A stretch of 64,000 bases of DNA from Sepiola atlantica. Its lineage: Eukaryota > Mollusca > Cephalopoda > Sepiida > Sepiolidae. The translations under genes were made by a program, and so were the position numbers. The stretch lies in the NCBI GenBank assembly GCA_963556195.1, contig OY744528.1, positions 58,789,496-58,853,495 on the forward strand, read 5' to 3'. The notes under the pieces are model-generated. The model worked only from the letters and a program-made list of their open reading frames with translations. It searched no databases and was not told the DNA's origin. Positions 31,683 to 42,819 of this stretch are shown here, piece by piece (positions within the stretch are counted from its first letter, which is position 1; each line of letters starts with the position of its first letter).

Positions 31683-32481
31683 CGAGATAACACTGGCCCA
31701 ACATCTTTATTGTTCAGAAGGTAAAGAACCAGACGATCCTGTAGAAAAGACACCCAAGTGGCACATAACTTTACGGATTGGGTTGATCTACATTCCACAT
31801 CTATAACAACAAAACACACATTAGTAAATGACTGAAAGTATATATGTAGTTTGTTTATCTACCTCCCATAGTGGTAAAGTTAGACACAAGATCACCCCAA
31901 AAGAGGGCACTTGATGGGTGCAAAATTAGCCATTATCAGCCTTGTTAGCATTTCCCTATGAGGACACCTTAGGTAATTGGCTATAAACCAACCTTCTTTC
32001 CTTGTTGGCCTCTTTACACGGACCAAAAGAGATATTCAACTTTGAAAAATTTATTTGAAAAAAGTTAAACATTTTACAAATTAGATATCACGCCCTAAAA
32101 ATGGGGAGGGGGGGGGTCTGTGATCTTCCTTCCTCTGTCTATCCTACTCTTAACACGATGCATTCTGACCCACTCGTTTATGCACTGTTCCGTTCATTCT
32201 TTCGCCATTTGCCCATCACTTTCACTTCAACAGTCACCAAAATACCACAATTACTTGATGGATCACCCTATTTAAAATATACCCAGTGGTTTTAATTTTA
32301 TTTTATTTACAAAAAAATATTTACAATTTCATGAAAAATTATGGGGAGTTGGATAACAAAAACAGTCAAAAAAGAAAGAAAAACAAAGAAAGAAAATAAA
32401 ATCAGGGGCAGGTTAGTAAGACCCTCTCAACCCTTTCGAAAAATAGACTGCCCATGGTGAGTTTCGTAACAACCAACATTA
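31683..32481. other. No gene recognised
   Basis: A G-run near 32102-32116 starts a short plus frame that has no known motif. The rest is AT-rich. Confidence 0.5.
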
Positions 32482-32955
32482 GTAGATGAAATCTCATCTC
32501 TAATTTAGAAGAGTCTGTTGAAAGGGGAGATAATTCAAACTTTTTTTTGTTGTAACCATAACCCATAAAGAAAAATCCAGAGAATTAAATAAATTAAAAA
32601 AAGGTTACTTATGCAGTTTACGGACCGGACTGAAATAATAACGTTATAATTTAGAAAGCCATTCTGAAAATGGGGAGATGGAGGGTTGATTAACTATTCT
32701 GTTTATTAAATTGTTAGGTGAAATACAGAATAGTTAATCAACCCCCCACCTCCTCATTTTCAGAATGGCTTTCTAAATTATAACGTTATTATTTCAGTCC
32801 GATCCGGAAACTGCAGAACTACCCTTTTTTAAATTTATTTTCCTACTAATTCTCTTGATTTTCTTTATGGGTTATTGTTACAACAAAAAAGAAACAGTTT
32901 GAATTATCTCCCCTTTCAACTGACTCTTCTAAATTGAAAATTAATTTTCATCTAC
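32482..32955. mobile_element. Foldback element with about 220-bp arms
   Basis: Arms 32482-32702 and 32725-32955 are inverted copies at roughly 90 percent identity around a 22-nt loop. Shared blocks include AGTTGAAAGGGGAGATAATT and GAAATAATAACGTTATAATT. Nearly the whole element is stem. No frame or clear target duplication was found. It directly abuts the Gypsy protease remnant that begins at 32958. Confidence 0.95.
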
Positions 32956-32957
32956 AG

Positions 32958-33860
32958 AAGCACTTCATTGTTCTTTAGCATTGCAGGCCCTGTAGTCAGC
33001 ATCAAAACTTGTACAGAAATCCTTGTCCTCCATTTCTTGTTCTCATAGCAAATTGCTGTTGTTCACATACTCACTGCACAATGCGTCACTCTGAACTCGA
33101 CAGTGCCATTTTCATCGATTGTAACTTCTCCAAACTGACTGATAACATCCATACCCAATATGACCACTATTCTAGTAATCATAGGAGCTACGGACTCATG
33201 AAAAAGAATTTCAAAAACTACCTGGTGAATTTACTTGGTGGATCAAGTGCAAGAGAGATCCAAACTATTGCACATAAAGGAACAGTTAAAAAAGAAAAAG
33301 ATCTTTCAATTGGAGTCTCTAAAATAACAGGCGAAAATCTTGCATCTGGTAAGATGCCCCATCCCCAGCAAAAACAAAAAGATAAGAAAATTGAAAAAAA
33401 AAGAGAGAAACGTTGACACCATCAATGATTTCATCCATCACAATGGCTTCCATGCTCAGCAATGGTTCCTGTATCTCCAATGTTATGCTACTAACTCCTC
33501 TACATCCAACCCCCATTTCCATCCCTTGCTTTTATATTGCTCGTGCTCCTACAATCATTTTAAAAAGCCAAATAGAAATCAGTCTCGACAATGGCTTTTG
33601 CTTTCTTGCCTTCCACTAGCACCTATATTGTTGGCAACGTTCTATAATGCCCCATTACTAGTTTGAAGGGGCAACTGCCAGTGCAACAGTTCTCCCTTTC
33701 TTGTTTCCCTGCGACCAATATCTTACGAAGCGCCCTGGCGTGCTGCATGAACAACAAATTGCTTTCAATGAAGTGCTTCAGGCCTGTATCAAGTGTGGCC
33801 ACTTACATGTGAAACATTGGCCACCAAACATGCTGGGACCCATTCTTTGATCCCAGCCGA
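32958..33860 (-). pseudogene. Gypsy remnant G4: zinc knuckle and protease
   Basis: The minus strand reads, in shifted frames, a knuckle-like CFTCKWPHLIQA near 33800, then ARQGASRRYWSQGN, then GVGCRGVSSITLEIQEPLLS and VVILGMDVISQFGEVTIDEN, and finally IEDKDFCTSFDA. The 'LGMDVIS--G-VTI-E-G' block is the C-terminal half of a Gypsy-type retropepsin and the last piece the protease-RT linker. The plus-strand 135-codon frame at 33009-33416 is the shadow of this. RT is lost where the foldback element lies. Confidence 0.65.
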
Positions 33861-34109
33861 TCATCAACGGCTTATAACGATATAGGCAGAGTTTTGTTGG
33901 TTTAATGACAAGTAGTTGCTCAGTAGATAGTGACGTCTCTCTGTTTCGTTCTTTTTTAATGTTGTTAAACCGTTGTCATACTTGGAGTGAAGATATAGCT
34001 GCATGAGTTTCCTTTTTCCTATAATAGAGTTAAGAAAGAATCACAAACACCAACGACATTGTTGCTCAATGGCTCATGTTCTTTGTTGCTTTATTCCCTG
34101 ACAGTAAAG

Positions 34110-35230
34110 TTACACATTACATGTTCTTCCAATCGTGGACTCATGGAGGAGGAAGTGAAGAAAGACAGAGCGTTGCAAAAAGGTGACTGAAGAACTTTCA
34201 GTGGCCAAAGAGAAAGAACTTTTGTTTTTATCACATCTCATTTCAGTGCCCAGAATACTTGGAGATCTTGCATCGGTACAAGGACATATTACAGTCACTT
34301 AAGAGTACTGGTGCAGATAAACACATCAAGACCATCAGGCAGGCAGCAAATTGCCGCAAACGATGACTACCTCCACACGTTGACTTATGCAAAAAATGCA
34401 TTCAATACAATTTAGCAGATGGCATCATCCATCATTCTGTCAGTCTGTTGGATCGCAATCCTAGATGAAATTCTGCATGATCCATCATACATCTACACCT
34501 ATATTGACAACATCTTGGTGATATCTCTACCGATAAACAACAACTAAACAAAGTGTTTTGTGGTTTAGCATAGTCAACCTGATAAAATATGATTTTGACT
34601 CACAACACATTGATTTTCTCAGCCATCACACAGATACTAATGAATCTCCTCCCTGCCTGACATGATACAGGCAATATAAAACTTTTCGGCATCAACATTG
34701 TTTAAACAGCTGAAATGGTCAACTTCTACCAAAGGTTTATCCTAGGGTGTTTGACCATCCTTAACACACTGACCAGCCTCCTATCTCTCTGAAAGGTGAC
34801 TAGGTAGAAGCTTTTCAATCAGCCAATACATCACTGGCTAACATTACCAAGTTAGCTTACATTGATAACAATCTTGGAATCCAGATATACCTGACAATGG
34901 ATGCCTCGTATGCTGAAGTAGGTGCAATGTAGAACAAGAGTTGGACTTTCAACACAAATCCATTGCATTCTTTTTTGTTAAACTATCACCAACCTAGCTG
35001 CAGCAGAGAGATTTTGGCAGGTAGGAACTTCAGTTCTTACTGATTACAAAACTTTGACAAATTCCCTGAGCAACAACTAGTGAACCTCTCCTAGAAGACA
35101 GTTCACTTGGCTAAGACTTGATAGCGAAAACACAGAAATCTGACTGGACTCTCCAGGACGTTCTGGTAAACACATCCTTGCGATAAGACCGTACACTGCT
35201 GTTTTCTCAAGCTGTGTGTACTACCAGCAG
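34110..35230 (+). pseudogene. Gypsy G5 pol, first part: RT and RNase H remnants
   Basis: Plus strand, many stops. EELSVAKEKELLFLSHLISV matches the start of RT in 17.6/297-type Gypsy. The palm motif C region reads DPSYIYTYIDNILVIS (DD changed to DN), followed by FLSHHTDTN, LAYIDNNLGIQIYLTMDASY (RNase H Asp) and TDYKTLTNSL-type sequence. The pol is interrupted at 35231 by a minus-strand Gypsy and resumes at about 39331 with integrase. Confidence 0.8.
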
Positions 35231-35394
35231 TGTACTGAGATGGAGAATAATAAGAGGCCAGAAGGTATCTGATTTTAATTACAAACGAATACTACAACAA
35301 CCACTGTGAGAAGGATACACAATTAAATACCCTTCGTACTGACGGACGAGTACATGCTGGGAAGGGAGGTAAAAATATAATTTAGAATATTTTA
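35231..35394 (-). repeat. 3' LTR of G6
   Basis: Plus strand begins TGTACTGAGATGGAGAATAA. It aligns with 39182-39330 over the shared blocks GAATAATAAGAG, TTTTAATTAC and CGAATACTAC. The minus-strand polypurine tract CTTGAGGGGG lies at 35395-35404. Confidence 0.85.
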
Positions 35395-35529
35395 CCCCCT
35401 CAAGTTTTATAATGAGGAGTTAATAGTGTCCTATTCGGTAATAAAATCCTTGTATTTTTAGAGATTTTTTTTTATCTATTTATTAAAAAAACTCCTTATT
35501 AGGAAATTTCCGTATCCTGCAAGATCTTC

Positions 35530-35860
35530 ATAGTGGCTCGGCCCGAACTTTGCTCTCAACTAGTTCTCTGCAAGGGTTATTTGTTTCATTCGGTTTAGAA
35601 AGTTGCATACTTTCCTTCTTACTTGTAGGTTTTCCTGGCCCCAAAACAGGTGGCATGCAAGCATCCACTGAGCTTATAATATTATCTTTATTAATTTATC
35701 TGGGAACAAAATCTTGTATGTTGACAGTAGTTTCAATGCCAGAAGGTAGGCATACATGGGCATAGTAAGGATTGATTTTCAGTATTCGACCTGGTATGAT
35801 TTCTGACGTATACTTAGCCTGGTTTTGCCCATACAGGAATTGAAGTACAAGAAGTGGATT
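35530..35860 (-). pseudogene. G6 pol C-terminus
   Basis: The minus strand reads LKINPYYAHVCLPSGIETTV then NIQDF, and downstream a Ser/Lys-rich tail. The same ending exists at 54688-54982 in a separate fragment. It is cut from the integrase by the solo LTR at 35861. Confidence 0.8.
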
Positions 35861-36515
35861 TGTAGCAGTTTGCTACAAGCCGGCGCACAGCCGCCATATT
35901 GTTTAAATATCAATGACTTCTTAGCTGCCCGCTGATTGGTTCACGCAATCTACTTCCCCATTGGCTTGACCAATCAGGGATCTTCTCTTGTGAATATCGG
36001 ATGGCTAGCATAACTATATAAATACTTGAGTGCCATCCGCTCTCTCTCTTTTTCTTCTTTGGCACGAGATGACTCTTCTCTCTCTTTCCTTCTTTGGCAC
36101 CACCAAACACACATCACCCCTCTCTGGGGAGGCAACAAGCATCTTCCTATGCCTTTGGCCCTGGGTTCGACAAGAAGACAAGGATCCAAAATGGCTACTG
36201 CCTCATACACGTGGAATTAATATAACATACACACATACTTACATACACATATGGATACGTCCTGACACCATAGCCAGTGTACAAACATTCTATATTACGA
36301 ACTATTCTCTCTTTCCTACTGATGGGGAATTATAATAATGGGCTTCCTTTACTTTTGTCTTCGTCCATACTTATGGACATACTAACCTCTTTCCCTTTTG
36401 TTCACGTACTAACGAGGAAGACTCAATAAAGTTGTTTTATGTATTAGAAATGGACTTTGTCTCATTTTCTATAGATTTACGGCCGTACTTAAATAGTCTA
36501 TCGTGAGAGGTTACA
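35861..36515 (+). repeat. Solo LTR inserted in G6 pol, 655 bp
   Basis: Begins TGTAGCAGTTTGC and ends GAGAGGTTACA, with TATATAAATA near 36016-36025 and AATAAA near 36425, the arrangement of an LTR promoter and polyadenylation signal on the plus strand. Translation of G6 continues directly from integrase above it to the pol C-terminus below it, which proves insertion. A clean target duplication was not resolved. Confidence 0.8.
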
Positions 36516-36940
36516 TTCGTATCTGTGCAGAGTAGCAATCAAATAGAATGTAGAGCATCAGGTAGACTATTTTCCCAACAGGATATTTTCCCATATTGCG
36601 AGAATGCAACGTTATTTCTATGGCTTTCCATAGTATGCCATTTAGTTTCTCACTTTGTTCATTACTTTCAGAGTGGCATCTACTCGTTTTCGAAGTCGTA
36701 ATATATTTTCCGCGTAGTTAGTCAATAGTTTCCTCTGAGAGAAAGTCAGTTGCTCTATCTGTGTGAATTATACCAGGCATGTCAAATATCTCAAATAGTT
36801 AGTTCAGACATTGAGTGACAGTTTTGCTTGCCATATCTTTACATAGGAATGCAAAGGGATAACAGGAGAATTTATCAATTATCGTAAATAGGTATTTGTT
36901 ACCATGTATGGACGTAGGTAGTGGTCTCTTAAAATCTATT
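36516..36940 (-). pseudogene. G6 integrase remnant
   Basis: The minus strand reads DFKRPLPTSIHGNKYLFTII, DKFSCYPFAFLCKDM, PGIIHTDRATDFLSEETI, then an NMGKYPVGK segment. The first two catalytic aspartates are recognisable in DFKRPL (expected D near this point) and HTDRAT. Stops interrupt the frame. Confidence 0.8.
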
Positions 36941-37179
36941 TTTAATCACTGGAAGGGTAGTATTGCTTTTAGGAGAGTTCCCTTGTTTCCGGTAATGAAT
37001 TTGGGTTTTAAATACTAGCAAGACGAGCAGAATTAGTTATACCTTTTATTTGGTTGAGTGAGAAAGGAGTGGTAAAATAAAATAGTTGGTGGCATAATTT
37101 ACAGTGAAGATTGCAAAGATCTTGTAAAAAATGAATGAGTGCAAATATTAGGGAAAATGCATCAGCAACAGTATTTTCC

Positions 37180-37815
37180 TTGCCAGTATGTTAGACGGTG
37201 CTAAACTTAAATTGTGACAGTTCAATGCGCTAATGGCACATTTTGTTGTTTTTCAGTTTTGATTTTATGGTGTTATCAAACATGAAGCTCATACTTTTTT
37301 GGTCTGTAATTAGAGGACGTGGCATCTCAAGAAGAGGTTTGAGCCGATCGTAGTCAGACGATATTTGACTATTTTGGATGCAAGCAAAGTTATGGATGGG
37401 ACTGACACAATGCTTTTATTATTAATATTTAGCGTGATGTACTGTTTAGTAACTTCATAAAATCTTTGAAGATTATAGTCATACTCTTTGTGTTTTCCAC
37501 AGATGGTAACATTATCTACATAGACAAAAGTATCTGATAATTTCTCTCTGTCAACAATGCTGTCAATACTTTTTTGGAATGCGTTTACTCTATTCGTAAC
37601 ACCGTATGGTAGGCGAGTACACTAGTATAATTTACCATTTACTTTTAAGGCTGTAAATTTGCGATCCTCGTTACTGATAAGGATTTGATGGTAAGCAGAT
37701 TTAAGATCAAGAGTAATGAAAATATTATATCGGGCTTTTTCTTCAACTATTTTAGATATATTGGGCATAGGTTTCGTGAATCTGTTGATGTTGTCGCTGT
37801 AATCGATCACCATTT
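37180..37815 (-). pseudogene. G6 RT and RNase H remnant
   Basis: The minus strand reads ITLDLKSAYHQILIS (RT motif A), then TFVYVDNVTICGKHKEYDYN (motif C, YVDN for YVDD), then RPLITDQKSMSFMFDN and SKLKNNK of RNase H. The order is that of Gypsy pol. The upper piece (37622-37813) is open and the rest has stops. Confidence 0.82.
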
Positions 37816-37850
37816 ATTATTTTTTTTTTGGGGGGGGGGGTCATTTGATG

Positions 37851-38300
37851 TTATTGGTACTTGTGCCAGGGTGAAATTGAGGGTTCTATTATATTTTCCT
37901 GCAACAATTTTGCAATCTTTATTCTTATGAATTTACCATGAACGATAGTGTGACAGCACAACTTGGTACTGATGGGAGTTGTGTTCGTAGAGAGATGAAA
38001 ATATAGTGGGGGGAGGTAAACGTCTATGGATGGAAAACGTTTATTTTTGGTGACGGCTCCGGTAATAAGTTCCTTCTCCAATCCATCAAATTTGAGAGTT
38101 ACTTTGTTGTATTTGCATAGAACGTCTTTCCCTAATATAATGTCAACAAATAAATTCTTAATTACCTCCACTGTCATGTCAGGGTGTGTACTATTGTTTA
38201 GGGAGATATCGATTTTAGTTTCTCCAACAATTTTCGCATGCATGTTAGGGTTGGTCAATGATATTGTTTTTTTTTTTGTTTTGGTTTAATTTTTTTGCAG
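37851..38300 (-). pseudogene. G6 protease C-terminal half and linker
   Basis: Open minus frame of 135 codons with NLFVDIILGKDVLCKYNKVT and LKFDGLEKEL, the 'D-ILG-DVL------V---F' block of Gypsy retropepsins. It leads to ENIIEPSISPWHK, the start of the RT fingers. The active-site DTG region is in degraded sequence above 38260. A G-run at 37832-37841 ends the frame. Confidence 0.8.
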
Positions 38301-38387
38301 TATTGTTGTAAATAAAAGTGACATGGCATCAACAGTGCACCCATTTATTTTACACTTAGTCAGTGTAATGTCTTTTTCTCTTCCTAG

Positions 38388-39175
38388 TCACGCAAGGCTA
38401 GGGAATTCAGAGTCTTCATTTGACATTGCTGGTATGGAAGATCTGCAGACTTTAACCCAATGTCCCTTTTTCAAACACTTTTTGCAGTTTGACTCACAGG
38501 CCAGACAGAAGCGATACAGATGACGTGAATTCCCGCAAAAGAAACAAATTTTCTTCAACCATATATATTTTTGTGTAGCAGCCAGACTTGAATTTTCTCC
38601 TGAAGAAATTATTGAGGCAGAAATCATATTCTCCGGGTTGTAACATGCAGTTTTTTGGCTTATTTAAGAGATCTTACCATCTCGTATGCTTCATGAAAAG
38701 TTAGTGAAAATTTCTCGAGTAGTCGTTAGCGAATTGAAGGGAATAAGCCCCTGCTGATAAAAACCTCCCGCATATACTGATGTTTATTTACTTCCACACT
38801 CACAGCCTGAAAATTGCATTATTTAGCATAGTTTCCCAACTGTAACACGAAAGAATCTTCTATTTGTGTTGCTTGCTGTTTCATAGTTATAAGTTGGTGT
38901 CGGTTGTAGACTATATTTCTGGGTTTAATGTATGCCACATCCAGAGCTCCTATAGCAAATATATAGTCGTTTGTGTCACTAATAATTTTAAATACTTTTG
39001 CCGATATGTTATTTATCAATGTAAAAAAGTCTGTTTTCTTGTTTCCAGTTTCTTCGGTGCCGTTAACCATACAAAAATAATTTATACGAGTAAGTTTCCA
39101 ATGCTTGTATGTTTTTCTGCATTAAGGGCGATAGTCACTTCTGGACGAAGTACTCTGTCCATTTTTATCTGTAAT
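38388..39175 (-). pseudogene. G6 gag remnant
   Basis: Begins near 39163 with MDRVLRPEVTIAL directly inside the 5' LTR. It shifts to FFTLINNISAKVFKIISDTN and RHQLITMKQQATQIEDSFVL (capsid), and has paired zinc knuckles CFFCGNSRHLYRFC and CKKCLKKGHWVKVC at 38430-38545. Same gag type as many mollusc K02A2.6-like elements. Confidence 0.85.
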
Positions 39176-39181
39176 TAAAAT

Positions 39182-39330
39182 TGTACTGAGAATAATAAGA
39201 GACCAGAACGTATCTGGTTTTAATTACGAACGAATACTACAATTACAATAGTGGGAGGTAAGCAATTAAATAGTCTTCATACTAACAGATGAGTTCATTC
39301 TGGAGGGAGAGGTAAGAATATAATTAACGG
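39182..39330 (-). repeat. 5' LTR of G6 (degraded)
   Basis: Starts TGTACTGAGAATAATAAG on the plus strand and follows 35231-35394 for about 140 bp before similarity fades near 39330. In element sense it directly precedes gag. Confidence 0.8.
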
Positions 39331-40165
39331 TAAGCATTCAGAATAGAAGCTTTTGACCACCTGCATGAACTATCTGACCGAAGCAAATATGCTACTGTCA
39401 AACTCATTGCGAATCATTTTGTATGTCCAAGTATGAATGCGAATCATCCGCGAGTAGGTCTGACTTCTCTTCAAGTGCTAGAAATGTAAGGTAAATCTGT
39501 ACACGTGATCTATATCTAGCATAGTTTGCAACCCTGAAGCCCATTTCACACACGTCCACATCGATATAGCTTCCAGTATTTCTTGACAGTCATTAATTGC
39601 TTTTCCCAATGGCTTATAGCAGTATCAATCAAGGAGACCACCCCCACTTACATGTTTGCCAAAACAATCATATGTAACTCGATAATGATTTTTGGTGTAC
39701 TCAACATCATTACCACCGATTGTGTTGTACAATTCCAGTCATGACTTTTAAAAATATTTCCGAGCTGCTCAGCATAAAATATACATAAGGACTTCAGCTT
39801 ACAATACTGTGCCAATGGCCTTGTAGAGAGATTACACGAATCTCTAGCAATGAAGCACAACACACACAACTGGGTAAATAAGTTATTCTTAATTGTCCTA
39901 TCGACTGTTGAGCCCAACAACTTTTCTCATTCAAGAGTGCAGTTAATATATATGCCACATGGCAATTATCCACTAATACATATATCCTTCATCAACTTTG
40001 AGACTCTGATTTCGTTTGTTTTTTTTTCAGAAACAAAGCAGTAAAGAGGCCACCTACACCAACATACTAATGCCATTTTAAAGTACTCAAGCATTCAGGC
40101 AAGCAGACCAGATCTGAGAGAAAGGTCATCTTCCCTGAGAAATTCAAGGCATATTTTTATTTCGA
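39331..40165 (+). pseudogene. Gypsy G5 pol, second part: integrase and C-terminus
   Basis: Plus strand, shifted frames: FDHLHELSDRSKYATVKLIA with NHFVCPSMNANHPR (zinc-binding domain), HTRPHRYSFQYFLTVINCFS (core), ITTDCVVQFQS (expected second Asp context), ANGLVERLHESLAMK (the 'NG-VER-H--LK' block carrying the catalytic Glu), WVNKLFLIVLSTVEPNNFSH, and an ending TRSERKVIFPEKFKAYF. It is the direct continuation of the 34110-35230 piece. Confidence 0.82.
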
Positions 40166-40547
40166 ATTTATACAATCAATTATATAGAAAGTGCGCCTTG
40201 GCGTGGGTTATTTACAAATCACCACTTCCTTGATAGGACACCGGATACTGTTAGTTGGTGTGACTAGTGGCAAATGTACTCAGCTCAAACAACAGAGGGA
40301 GAGAGGGTAATAAATAGACACTTAGAGATGAGTAATTTGGTAAGTAAATTAAAAATGACAACATTTCATTTGTTTTAAATTGAAATGTTGTTTTTTTTAA
40401 ACATAACTCAATCTCAAAACTAAGGAATGTATTTTGTGTGATTAAAATATATAGGGAAAAAGCCTTAGGAAACAAACGTTGATTAGCTCGGCTTTAGTAT
40501 AAGTATAATAATGATGATGATGATGATGATATCTCTCTCTATATATA
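40166..40547. other. No gene recognised
   Basis: The minus frame at 40251-40475 has no domain. (GAT)n lies at 40510-40530. Confidence 0.5.
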
Positions 40548-40775
40548 GTATAAATTTTTATTTATATAAACATTTTTGGCTACATATGTGCATACATGTT
40601 TCAGCTGCAACTTTATTCAAAGCCCAGCTTCCTCAGGCCACAATAAATATACTGAAAACGTTTCTCAGTATATTTATTGTGGCCTGAGGAAGCTCGACTT
40701 TGAATAACGTCACAGCTGAAACATGTATGCACATATGTAGCTAAAAATGTTTATATATATATAACAATTTATACT
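40548..40775. repeat. Near-perfect palindrome, about 108-bp arms
   Basis: Arms 40548-40655 and 40665-40775 are inverted copies with few mismatches and a 9-nt loop. The right arm reads GTGGCCTGAGGAAGCTCGAC and later AGCTGAAACATGTATGCACA, sequence that resembles the 3' non-coding region of Penelope-like elements. The two arms may therefore be two such 3' ends in inverted array. That origin is inference. Confidence 0.93.
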
Positions 40776-40863
40776 AAAATACAGTTCTACTTGTTATTGA
40801 GTATTAGCTTATAAACACTGTGGCTTCATTGGATTAACATCTATGAACCAACAACCATACAGA

Positions 40864-40867
<4 letters not shown>

Positions 40868-40900
<33 letters not shown>

Positions 40901-40951
40901 GTATTTAGGCAGCATATTTTCATTTATGCAAACATTATTAAATGACACAGA

Positions 40952-41042
<91 letters not shown>
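40868..41042. repeat. (TA)n and (TA)n(TG)n microsatellites
   Basis: (TA)n at 40868-40898 and a 90-bp (TA)n(TG)n block at 40951-41042. The 78-codon frame through it is an artefact. Confidence 0.97.
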
Positions 41043-41045
<3 letters not shown>

Positions 41046-41344
41046 TACAGAAAATAATTATTCACAACATCTGAATGCATATTCATTTACAGATAAATCT
41101 AATTGTGTGGGAAATGCATCATGTCATTTCCAAAAAGCATCGCATAAGCTCCGGTTTATACAAGCTTTACGCTACTAAACCTTTGATGCTGGTGTCATCT
41201 TGTCACCGTGCACACTTTTCATCTGTACATGAATGTTTTAGATGTTTTGAAGAAGGGCAAATAATGGAAATGAACCGCAAATAATGAAAGAAGTGGTGAG
41301 AGGAATTGAATGATTCAACTAATTAAAAGAGACAGGAGACAGAC

Positions 41345-41393
<49 letters not shown>

Positions 41394-41975
41394 GAAAGAG
41401 AGAGAGAGAAAGGAAAGAGAGAGAAGGTATATTATGATATAGAGTGTTTAATAAATATCTGGAAATTCCAAATCTCTTTTTATTTCTCCAAAGATTGCTT
41501 GCCTTCTGTAAGTTGGAAATATTGAGATTATTTTGTAATTGAGGCACTTTCCATGTTGTAAGGTTGGGATCGTCCATTACATCAACTTCTAAAGTTGAAC
41601 TTTAAAAAAATGTAACAGGAGGCTATTTATGAAAGAGAACCTAGAACCAGAAGGATGACGTAACAACATTTCACACTCAATCTTATAAAAAGCAAGCTAT
41701 CTTTTGAAAAGTTAAGAGATAGAAAATATTTGGAAATTCGAAAATGGTTTCATAAATATTTAATAATATATATAACAATTACTGACCCAACGGGTCACGG
41801 GTAGTCTAATTTAAATTAAGATTTATGTATGCCACGACATATATTTTTCAGCATCTTATTGTTGACAACTTTCCCTCGTGCATTATATTTCACAAAATTC
41901 CTAAAGTTAGAGCTTGATTAACAAAACAAAATAAGATGTTCAAATTTTTTCCAACAGATGTTCATTTGTAAAATG
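41043..41975. other. No gene apart from the GA tract
   Basis: AT-rich sequence. Short frames near 41075-41284 have no recognisable motif. Confidence 0.5.
41351..41426. repeat. (GA)n microsatellite
   Basis: Almost pure GA repeat interrupted by AGGG and AAAG. Frames on both strands through it are artefacts. Confidence 0.97.
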
Positions 41976-41978
41976 TAA

Positions 41979-42099
41979 ACTTACTTTATAGCCAGTGTAA
42001 CTGAAATCCCTCCATTATAATTTAGAACGTTGCTTACTAATTTAGAACGTTGCTTATGATGAAATTAGGGATTTCACTTACAACGGCTATAAAGTAAGT
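41979..42099. repeat. Small foldback element with internal duplication
   Basis: Arms 41979-42011 and 42067-42099 match at 30 of 33 positions when inverted (ACTTACTTTATAGCC, GAAATCCCT). The loop carries two direct copies of AATTTAGAACGTTGCTTA. Probably a MITE, with no target duplication identified. Confidence 0.88.
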
Positions 42100-42819
42100 C
42101 TCCATTCTACAATGAACGTATAATAGCAAAGTGAGAGTGCATGAAAATATTTTTTTTTCAATCTCACCAAAACTGCGATCACAATCTTATTCTTACTACA
42201 CTCAGAAAGTTACTGATCTCACAGAAAGCCACGACTGTTCGTGTCTGACACTACATTGTAAAGCCTGCATATTTCTCACGCCGTGTGAGAGTTTGAATAC
42301 AACGGTAAATTCATGTTCCAAGAGAAACCCTGGAATATAAACATTGATATTATTCCCAACTATGACATAGCAGAAGAAAGCAGCAGCAGTAGTAGTTACC
42401 AGCTCTCACAGTGAATGGCGTCGATTTTTAGATGGCCATCACGGTCGTTCACCTCATCATTCGTGTAGTTGTAACTCACCAATCCTCCCCCCCCCCTCCG
42501 CACTCCATCTATTGCAGCTGAAAGTATTTACAGAACGTCCACACACACACATACACACACACACACATTCGCATGTCGCACATATAGTGTAATAATAATA
42601 GTCACGTTGACAGTGCCACATTTTTTAGATCTACCAAATCATCAAATGTGTTTCATGAGTAGATGGAGGAGGAGAAGGAGGAATTTGACCATCTTTATGA
42701 ACCAGGAATTATATCAGTGGAAAGAGGCATTGCTGGGTGAAATTATGGATTCATTTAATTTCTTGCAAAGAATAATGTATTAGTGTCTAGTGTGTGTGCA
42801 TATATATCTTTATTTATAT
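42100..42819. other. No gene recognised
   Basis: Contains a C-run at 42487-42496 and (CA)n at 42541-42566. The 69-codon plus frame at 42131-42340 has no known motif. Confidence 0.5.

Larger units (their letters stand above)
35231..39330 (-). mobile_element. Ty3/Gypsy element G6, nested in G5
   Basis: Minus-strand element with a 3' LTR at 35231-35394, polypurine tract next to it, pol, gag and a degraded 5' LTR at 39182-39330. It sits exactly between the RNase H and integrase parts of G5, so it inserted into G5. Its pol is of the K02A2.6-like type and full of stops. It is in turn interrupted by a solo LTR at 35861-36515. Confidence 0.88.

Noticed and set aside
33009..33416. 135-codon plus-strand frame
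   Set aside because: It overlaps better-supported Gypsy protease sequence on the minus strand and has no recognisable domain.
40942..41178. 78-codon plus frame starting in (TA)n(TG)n
   Set aside because: The first half is dinucleotide translation and the rest has no motif.
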